Below are positions 56,140 to 64,000 of a DNA stretch of 64,000 nucleotides, one piece after another. The notes beneath the pieces were generated by a model. That model was not told the origin of the DNA and did not search any database. It was given only the letters and a program-made list of their open reading frames with translations. The position numbers and the translations under genes are program-made. The DNA comes from Epiperipatus broadwayi (lineage: Eukaryota; Onychophora; Udeonychophora; Euonychophora; Peripatidae). The stretch lies in contig JAQFVV010000012.1 of the NCBI GenBank assembly GCA_028023455.1, positions 13,840,364-13,904,363 of the forward strand. The letters are read 5' to 3'. Position 1 is the first letter of the stretch. Each line of letters starts with the position of its first letter.

Positions 56140-56885
56140 ATTGTCATAGTCAACAGTTCTAAACTTGTGAATATCATTAGATGCAGTTATCAGAAGCTGC
56201 ACATACTGGCTACTAACATATATAGAAATGCAGAGCAGCACAGTAACGTCTTTAGACATAAACAATCCAGGGCAGTGGCAGATATAAATGAATCATATTG
56301 AAAAATACATAAGTTGAAAGATGTCACTTTACTGTGAATGTCAGGATGTCCAGCAATTAGCAAACTGTTTATATGATCTGAAATCGCCTGAAGAAATCCC
56401 ATATGAAGAGTTGCTGAAAAAATTAAATCTATTTCAAACCTACATCATCGAAATAAGTAGTACATCTTCACTTTTGTATTAAAAAGCAGTCACCAAATAT
56501 AAACATACAGAATATGATATGGCACTATGGTTTAGTGAAGGAATGTGAATTTAGAGTTTATCTAGAAGAGATGCTATTGGACCAATAGTTATGGGACATG
56601 AGAGACACAAAACTTAGACAAATACTACTAAGTGAATCTATGCTAAGTTATAATGCTACTGTTGAATGAGGTATAATATATGAAGCTGTTCTAGATCACA
56701 TGCAGGAATTTAAAAATGCCATTGAGGAGGCAAAGCCAGGTACACTGGGAAAGGTGGCGAAGACATCAAAAAATTTAACATAGGAGCCCAGCATCTGTTA
56801 TTGTTGCGGAAAGCAGGGCCACATTAAAAAGAGATGCAAGTTCAAAACATACAAGTGTCTTAATTGCAGCCTGATAGATAATTTG
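56140..56885 (+). pseudogene. Element E gag
   Basis: Readable capsid segment DVQQLANCLYDLKSPEEIPY then EELLKKLNLF (about 56,345-56,435), the region of gypsy gag before the dimerisation part. At 56,793-56,870 a complete knuckle CYCCGKQGHIKKRC (CX2CX4HX4C) is followed by KCLNC, the start of a second one that is interrupted by a stop. Other parts are lost to frame changes. Confidence 0.75.
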
Positions 56886-56944
56886 TCAAAGATTTGCAAT
56901 TACAAATGACAAATAGGAAAAACAGATTTACCAACCAATAATAA

Positions 56945-57910
56945 ATGATGGGAGTAGTAGTGAAGAATACCAAGAATGTGAAATTAATAAAGAAAAGTGA
57001 GGATATGCCAATTCTATTAGAGGCCAAAATTTGTAATGAAATCATAAAAATGGAAATAGATAGTGGGGTGGATGAAGCACTCATTTCGTTTAAAGATTGG
57101 ACAGCTATTAGTAAAAAAGTAAATAAAATTCAAATTAAGAAAAATTATTTTAGTGACAACAAATGTAAATGGAATTAATATCAAAGGTTTTTGTAGAAGT
57201 AAATAGTCGCAAATAAAATTTATTACTAATTGTGGTAATAAAAAATATTACAGTACTTGGATGTAACTGTGTTAACCCTTTGGAAATTAGGCTAAATATA
57301 ATAAAAAGATTGAAATTAGAAGCTGAAATAAGAAATTTTGTTAGCTGTTTAAGTCTAACACAGCAAAATCAAAGACGAAAACAGTAGATATAGAGATATT
57401 GGAAAATGTGCAATAAGTTGCTTGCAGACCAAGGAAAGTCTCTTTTGCTCATAAATCCAAAGCAAAGGAAGTATTAAAGGATTTATTATAGAGACTTCAT
57501 TATGCTGTCAGAGGAATCTGCCTGGACAACACCTTTAGTTGCCATCTTAAAACCTGATGGAAATGTTAGAATATGCGATTATTATTATGAATTGTAAATA
57601 AAAACATAAATAAAGGATCCTATTCCATCCCAAGTTTAAGAGAAGTGTTAGCTTCCTTGTAGAGAGGTTCATACTTCACAAAATTACATTTCCAGTCATC
57701 GTTTTATCAATTCCGCTGTCAGAGATAGGACAGCCAAGTTGATTACACTAAGTACACATATAGGATTGTTTAAATTTAATAGATTACCATATGGAATAAC
57801 CATTGCATTTAACATTTTTCAAGCAAAAGTGGAAATACTTATAAGAATAGGAGGGGTTATACTTATCTAGATGATATCCTGAACATTTGCTGAAAGTGAA
57901 ATGCAGTTAA
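56945..57910 (+). pseudogene. Element E protease and reverse transcriptase
   Basis: The frame 56,945-57,178 gives IICNEIIKMEIDSGVDEALI-type sequence with the active-site DSG at 57,058. Reverse transcriptase blocks follow in scattered frames: IPSLREVLASL, SYFTKL.FQSSFYQ, TIGLFKFNRLPYGI-like sequence and GYTYLDDIL, so a catalytic DD is still visible near 57,860. Stops occur throughout. Confidence 0.72.
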
Positions 57911-59930
57911 ATAAATGAGTATATCCTTGTTTGCAATATATTTGGTGCTAGATTAAATGACTCAAAGTGTATTTGGTTAGCAAATGAAATTTCTTGGACA
58001 CATAATAACAGATAAAGTCAAATATTTTAACCTAGAGAAAGTTGCAGTTACAAATGACTCAAAGCCAACAAATGCTAAACAGTTGTAAGCTTTTTTAGAT
58101 TTAGTGAACTTGTTTCGTAAAGAGAAAATTTTGCATAACCACACCTCTTTATAAACTTTTAAAGAAAAACCAGAGATGGAAATGGGAGAGTTCAACAGAA
58201 TGAAACTTTTGGGAAACCTGAAAGAATTACTGGCATCAGATATATGTCTAGTTCATTACTGCAAATAATAAGAAGTAATAATTACAACAGTTGCCTGAGA
58301 CTTTGGTATTTGTGCATGATTTTGCATAATGTATATGGAGGTGAACATCCCATACTCTTCCAGATCGCTTACTATGGCTTAGAAAAACTAGAGCCAATTG
58401 GACAAAGTCGCTCTGGAAATTATAAAGAAATTTTATGTTTATGGGCAAGCATTGAAAATTTACACAGACCATAGGCCTCTATTGGTAATATTTGGGAAAA
58501 ATCAAAATTCCTGGTCGTACTAGTCAACATATACGGAGATGGATAAATATTCTGGCTTCATATGATTATAAATATACACTCCAGGAAAGCAGATAAAGTG
58601 TGCAAGTGCAATCTCCAGATAAAAGTATATGCAAGTCATATATTACTGAGATTAATTTCATAGATGTTATGAAGTTTAAAATAGTTAACAGCAAGATTGT
58701 TTCTGAATGGAAAAGAAATGATGAAGACTATATACTTGTGAAAAATTGGATTGAACATAGATGGCCCAAGAAATGACCAAACTATATAGCAATATGATTT
58801 GGAATGCTCAGGGAGAGTTTGTTTATATGTCATGAGTATTTTGATGTTAGAATATGCATTCCAACCAAAGAGAGAAAATGCATATTACAGCTGTTACATC
58901 CAGGACACTGGGGATTGTGTGTCCGAAGGAACTAGCTCATTTATACATTTGGTGGCTCGATGTGAATTGTGACGTAGAAGAGGCTGTAAGGAAATGTCAA
59001 GCTTACCAACAGACTGTGTAGTTATTGGGTAATGTTACATCCTTGATCAGATGCCGTAAACGCTTGGGAATCTATCTAGATCATGCTGGTTTTTTCCGTG
59101 AACACATTTCTAGTAGCCATTGATTCATATTGTAAATGGACAGAATATCAACTAGTAAAAAACATCACAGAAAATGTGATAAAAGTTTTAAAGGAGCTTT
59201 TTGCCATGTTTGGGTATCCTGAAGCTCTAGTAACTGACAATGGCACAAGATTCAGTTCAGTGCAACTAAAAGACTTTCTGAAGGAGATGCGGCATGTATT
59301 AACATGTTCATACTACTATGAGTCAAATGGAATAGCAGAAAGGATGTTCAACATCTGCATCGCACACTGATTAGGATTGGAGTATATTGATATCTATGCA
59401 ACCTTACTAATAGTGGTGATTTGTGCCTAGTTCAGTTACAAAGAAAATCCCAGCAGAATTATCAAAAAAAGCCAAATATATGTTTGTACTAATTCCAAAC
59501 AAGATTAAAAGGAAGGACATAAAAAATGAAAATGTCAAGTTTAACATAGATCAAACTGTCTGAATTAGAGATACCTTAAAAAGAAAATGGAATATTTGGG
59601 GAGATAATTAGAATACCATTTACCTATTGGAGAATAGTATAGTAGAAAGATGATCTGTTAATCATATAAATGAACAACATTTCATTGAGCAAATAGAAGT
59701 TATAAATGAAAATACAAATTCAGTTATTACTTGTGATGAGGAATCTGTAATGGATAATGATAATGTCAAAACGGATATGTCTACCAATACTAAATTAAAT
59801 TTAAAAGAACATTCTTCAATTCAAGAAACCCCTAATTAGCTAAATGGTGATTTGAAGTCTGGGCAAAAAGAAGAAACAACTGAGCAGGAAGACAGAAAAA
59901 ATGAACTTTATTGAGATCTGCCAAAAAAAG
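57911..59930 (+). pseudogene. Element E RNase H and integrase
   Basis: RNase H: LDKVALEIIKKFYVYG then IYTDHRPLLVIFGKNQ (58,395-58,510). Integrase: LLHPGHWGL zinc region at 58,890, YLDHAG at 59,070, then frame 59,083-59,370 with VAIDSYCKWTEYQ, ALVTDNGTRF and YESNGIAERM. All three acidic positions of D,D35E can be seen, although a frameshift separates the first from the rest. The C-terminal tail continues to about 59,930. Confidence 0.78.
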
Positions 59931-59997
59931 ACATTTGCCAAAGAAGTTAAAAGATTATTTCTTATGAAATAAACTTCATAAAATGAAGAGAAGATAT

Positions 59998-60539
59998 TGC
60001 AGTGTATTGATTGGTTTGTAAAATAAATAAAGTTATATATATGTATGTGTGTGTGATCATAATTGATCAATACAAAAGATACTGTAGCCACTCTACCAAA
60101 AAATGAAATGCAGACAAAGTAAATTATGCAAAATGCAAGTAAATCTGGATATCTTAATTTGCATAAGGAAAATAATAAAATATTTATGTAAATTAGCAGA
60201 GTTATTAAAGATGTCTACAAAACTTTAATAAAGGAGAGAAAAGAAAAGAAAGATGCATTCAAAGCCAGTTAGATTGAGTCAGAGATGGTTGAGTGAAGAA
60301 TAAGGTACTTGCTAAATCTTATTTTGGTGAATAGTAAATGCTGATGAAAATGCAGTGGAAAACTAAATGCAGAAAGTTAATAGATTGAAATGAAGGGCTT
60401 TGATTAAAATGTTGGAATAGAGTCATATTTATAAAAAACTGTTTCATGTGAAATTAAGACAGATTATGAAGTTCAACCAGCAAATCGCTAGTTGAAATAG
60501 TAATCTTTTAATAATTCATATTTATTTTGAGTAATATCA
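59998..60539 (+). repeat. 3' LTR of element E
   Basis: Right-hand LTR. It contains a GAAAAGAAAAGAAAGATGC purine stretch also present, shorter, in the left LTR. The 3' border near ATATCA is approximate. Confidence 0.75.
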
Positions 60540-61072
60540 TTCCATGAGAATATATGCAGAGTTATATAGTTTATCGATAGAATTCTTCCAGATCTTTTAT
60601 CTAGGAATTGATCTGTCAGTGATATATCTTAATCTTAAACCCAGTTATGTATTTTAATAATATTTATAAATCTTAGAGATATTTTTCTTTTAATAATGTA
60701 AATGTTACAAGTTTTTTTTATACTCTAAATATTGGGATATTAAAATAATTTATTTTAAGAGGATAACAATGGTAAACTATCCACTAAAGATAATCTAGTG
60801 TTATTGCCTAGCAAACTTATTTAGCAATAGCAATCAATATTTGGCAGAGTAAGTTAATTTAGCATAGAACAATATTAATATTAGAATATAGTATTAGATG
60901 GTTCTTTTATACTCAGCTTTTATTAAGGAAAAAGTGTATTGACATGTTTTTCTCCATTTTTGTATGCGATTTATTTTAATGTTATAGGTAAATAAATATC
61001 ATATATGTTTATATGTAAACATATATATGCATAGCTGTATGTAAGTATATATGTATATATTAATAATTATAG
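60540..61072. other. End of intron 1
   Basis: AT-rich sequence with an AT dinucleotide patch at 60,995-61,065, ending in the acceptor TTATAG before exon 2. No other feature. Confidence 0.5.
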
Positions 61073-61228
61073 ATGGTGTTTTTTCCTGAAGCTTTTGATC
61101 ACATATGTGAATCACGGAAGCAAACATTAGAATTTGCAGAAACTATCAATGAAGACACCATCACTAAATTTAAAACTTTAGCAAAACTAAATGGAATTTG
61201 GCTTTCTCTTGGCGGATTTCATCAAAAA
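61073..61228 (+). CDS. NIT1: Nitrilase homologue 1 (NIT1/NitFhit type), exon 2
   Basis: Phase-0 exon of 52 codons after acceptor TTATAG. MVFFPEAFDHICESRKQTLE and LAKLNGIWLSLGGFHQK match human NIT1 (AFLPEAFDFI..., LWLSLGGFHERG). PEAFD carries the first catalytic residue, the Glu of the Glu-Lys-Cys triad. The other two lie in later exons outside the window. Joined to exon 1 it gives ..AKGAQ-MVFFPEAFD, in the expected alignment register. The donor must be at AAA|GTTAGA, because the unspliced frame meets TGA two codons later; GTTAGA is a weak donor. Exons 1 and 2 together cover 115 codons. Confidence 0.88.
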
Positions 61229-62413
61229 GTTAGATGAGTATTTTATTTTATGTATTTCACTATATGGTAACTTTAGTATATTGTTATGATATTAGAATCA
61301 TTCTTAAACATCACTTGTTTAATAATCTATATTACTGTTAAATTAAAAAATTTCATTAATAAGAATCATTGAACAATCTTTTATTAACATTCCCAGGAGA
61401 TTTGTTAAAGTTTTCAAATTTGAAATCTAAATTACCTAATGTTTATATACTATTTTTATATATAATGTTTGTCCATAGTTTTTTAATTAATTAAAATTTT
61501 TGTAGTTCTTGTTTTTGTATACATAATGGGATCAAAAATTGACTATACACGCATTGTAATTGCAATGGAATATGTTTTTACAATATGTACATTTTTAGTT
61601 TTGATAGTCTTTATTGGAGTTGGCTGAATATCTTATACATAGTATAATTTCAACAGAATGGTTTTAGCCTCTTATTTTTATAAAATTACGATATCTAGAA
61701 AATACACTCATTGAATGTGCAGTGTAATAAGCATTGATATCTAAACATTCTGGGTTTGAACTTCATTCAGTCATTTTTGATGTTATAGACAAAAATATTT
61801 TTTTTTTTGTTATTGAATGGAATAGATCATGAACAAAGGATATGTTCTTAATTTTTTTTTTTTTCTTGAGAAAACAATGTTTTTGGGTTTTTTTTTTTTT
61901 TGAAAAAAGAAATTTTTACATTTACTGATAAAAATTGTTCATTATAAAACTTAAAACCATAAACAATTTTTTTTATTACATTAACCATACAAAGTTTATG
62001 AATTATCAAAAAATGGATATGTAAATTTGATTATTCATGTATATAACTGCATATACATATTATATATAACTTTATATAGATAAAATAGATTGGAAATGTA
62101 TATTTGAATAATTTTGATAGTATATTTGTATATATATATATCCACAGAATTTTAAAATTTACCTAAGTTTATTTTAATGTCAGTTGATAATTCTTTGAAT
62201 CTATTTTTAGCAAAACCTATCTCATCTTCTTCATAATAAAGAGAAATATATTAATTTATTTTTGTCAATTTATTAAATATATTTATATAACTGAGTTGCC
62301 CATTGCAGCTGACATTATGATTACCACTGCTGTATAAAGTTTATTTAGATTTCATAAGTATTTATTTGACCCATTTTCCAATTGGTTCATTAATTCATAA
62401 TTTAAACTTTTTC
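61229..62413. other. Start of intron 2
   Basis: AT-rich with long poly-T runs (61,797-61,812, 61,850-61,866, 61,888-61,901). No coding or repeat features recognised. Confidence 0.5.
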
Positions 62414-62829
62414 TGGAAGCTGTTTATTTAAAGGCAGAATCTCATTTAAATGTAAAATCATTAGTTGATCTACTTACAGGCAATGAGCTTAGATATTTAG
62501 ATACTACTTACCCACAAACTAAAGAAATTTGTATTAATAAATTGTTTTATATAAAATCTGTAAATAACATTTAGTTAAGTGGTAAACTTATATAAATGAA
62601 GTGTTACCTACAAGATTTAACAAAATGTGAAATCATACTTTGTTTACTGATCTAGCCACTACCAAACTTAGAGCATTATATATAAATAATTATTTGGATA
62701 TACATATTTAAGAACTAATCTATCACTTAATAAAAAATAATGATAGGACACTGATACATGTTGATCATCCACTAATCTGGCCATATGGTACCATTAGTGT
62801 ACCAACCAATTATAAACTAAATTTTTAAT
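62414..62829 (+). pseudogene. Unidentified decayed coding stretch
   Basis: From 62,414 one frame is open for about 52 codons (LNVKSLVDLLTGNELRYLDT, TYPQTKEICINKLFYIKSVN). It meets TAG and TAA but keeps protein-like content (MKCYLQDLTKCEIIL), then continues one frame over as LFTDLATTKLRALYINNYLD and, past another stop, TLIHVDHPLIWPYGTISVPT to TAA at 62,827. Composition is far less AT-biased in codon sense than neighbouring frames. I do not recognise the family; an old transposon protein is likely. It lies in intron 2 of the nitrilase-homologue gene. Confidence 0.35.
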
Positions 62830-63819
62830 ATAACAAACAAAATGCAGTGACTGGAATTTAAAGGTGATACCTTTGTACCATCCAGAGTTATCTGACTGTC
62901 CAAACATCAACACAAACCTCTACATCCATCTAAGTAACTATTATGCTCTCTGTAATAGTGAAGTAGATAAAGTTAAATATAACTTTTATTTTAAATAATT
63001 TTATTGGGATATATTTAAAAAGTCCTAAAACACTAAGCTATGATGAAATCAATTCACACACACTATAAGTTCATAGAGCAGATAACTGGAGGAATAAAAA
63101 CATTAACAAATATTTTTTAAACAATTATTTAATACATTAATACTGATTAATAATTTTAAAAAATTAAAAATGACATGGTAATATGATAATTCAAATTTAT
63201 ACACTTTTATCAAAGTATAATTTCAAAAAGCAAAAAAGATTAAACAGTTGATTTTTATACATTAAATTAATTAACTTCCGCTTTATTTCCTTTTAAATAA
63301 CAAAAGTTGGTAAACAATTTTTTCACAATTAGAAATTAGGAAATTTTAATTAATCACCAATTCTTTGTATAATTTTGGAAGGAAAACTCAAATTAAAAAA
63401 AAATGTCTCGGAAGAGAATATTAAATTAATAAAATTATTTAGTATGATCAAATATTATTTCTATAAAAAATTTATAATTGTAGAGATAATGTGCACATTA
63501 AAAAATACCTTTTACCATGGTTTTATTTTTCTTTTGAGTCCCTCTTTGACAATTATTTTCAGTTTTCGTGTAGGTTTTTTTGAAAGTTTCTCAATTCCAA
63601 GTTAATGTCCACAATTAATATATCTATTCTGCCATACAATATTTTCAGGTTGACACAAAATTTATCCATTTTTCTCTCTAATAATTTTCCAGGTTAGACT
63701 AATACAAAGACAGACACTCATGTTCCTGAGTGGAGACAAGGTTTATTGCAGATTAGTTCAGAAATATCTTTCTTTTCCTTTATATTTTCTAGTGACCTGG
63801 TTACATGGAAGTAAGCCAA
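62830..63819. other. Stretch without recognisable genes
   Basis: AT-rich intron sequence. The 76-codon frame 63,375-63,605 is Lys/Phe-rich and has no motif. Confidence 0.4.
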
Positions 63820-63925
63820 TAAACATCACATGACCACCACCTCTTATGCTTGTGTATAACTATTGTTAAAACAGACAAAACTCATTATACGTATTGCCAC
63901 ACACAGCAAGCTAGAATAATCAATA
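63820..63925. repeat. SR1 copy 4, partial
   Basis: AAACATCACATGACCACCACCTCTTATGC and GACAAAACTC..TATACGTATTGCCA match the first two-thirds of copy 1 (30,121-30,230) in the same orientation, then AGAATAATCAAT. The second inverted arm is missing. Confidence 0.7.
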
Positions 63926-64000
63926 AAAGTAGATAATATTTAGCTTTTAGCTAACTTTAGTATATATTTGTCTTCATTTTAGAAAACATTTTTTACAGCT

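Larger units (their letters stand above)
55552..60539 (+). mobile_element. Ty3/gypsy LTR retrotransposon E, decayed
   Basis: Plus strand, LTRs about 55,552-56,051 and 59,998-60,539 (starting TGTAATGTATT and TGCAGTGTATT), quite diverged from each other. GAAGGGGAGATAT before the left LTR and GAAGAGAAGATAT before the right one are the polypurine tracts. The interior holds gag, one clean zinc knuckle, protease, reverse transcriptase, RNase H and integrase in the usual order, with heavy decay. It lies wholly inside intron 1 in the sense orientation. Confidence 0.85.
48435..61072 (+). other. Intron 1 of the nitrilase-homologue gene
   Basis: Starts GTATCT and ends TTATAG. Phase 0, 12,638 bp. It contains a family-A solo LTR, a tRNA-SINE, gypsy scrap F and element E, so most of its length comes from insertions. 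The 93-codon frame 48,468-48,749 just after exon 1 is hydrophobic low-complexity sequence and is not regarded as a gene. Confidence 0.85.

Overview
This 64 kb window comes from an AT-rich animal nuclear genome, probably a large-genome invertebrate. The evidence is: introns with GT..AG borders, a nitrilase-homologue gene split by a 12.6 kb intron, several families of Ty3/gypsy LTR retrotransposons, hAT transposase debris, three LINE fragments and a tRNA-derived SINE. There are no operons, ribosome-binding sites or bacterial-type genes. The species cannot be assigned from the sequence. A mollusc-like or other invertebrate origin is only a guess from the transposon mix.

Layout. 372-10,635 is an old gypsy element (B, minus strand) whose 3' LTR was split by a younger complete gypsy element (A, 867-6,554, target duplication AGTTC). 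11,862-12,690 is a dispersed repeat (R1). 12,700-17,816 is a young gag-only element with 1.7 kb LTRs (D, minus). 17.8-20.6 kb holds local tandem duplications. 20,602-28,056 is an old element with 2.15-2.2 kb LTRs (G, minus). 28.26-29.29 kb is a large inverted repeat, followed by a second R1 copy that carries a 170 bp insertion (SR1). 30.5-32.26 kb is a decayed hAT element. 34.6-37.1 kb holds two LINE scraps. 39,348-45,590 is a solo LTR of family A (target duplication GATCT) broken up by an SR1 copy and by gypsy element C (39,601-44,944, plus strand, target duplication ATTAG). 46.4-47.3 kb is a third LINE scrap.

The only host gene recognised is a nitrilase homologue of the NIT1/NitFhit type on the plus strand. 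Exon 1 is 48,246-48,434 and exon 2 is 61,073-61,228; the gene runs off the right edge. Its first intron contains another family-A solo LTR, a tRNA-SINE, a gypsy pol scrap (F) and a rearranged gypsy element (E, 54.7-60.5 kb). Exon 1 could yield a mitochondrial form (first ATG) and a cytosolic form (ATG at 48,330).

Every retroelement reading frame seen here is broken by stops, frameshifts or lost catalytic residues. The window therefore reads as a layered insertion record around one host gene, not as a set of cooperating genes. I found no convincing new enzymatic or defence system. The least explained items are the gag-only element D with a conserved ORF inside its LTRs, the short SR1 family, the partly coding R1 repeat, and an unidentified decayed coding stretch at 62.4-62.8 kb.
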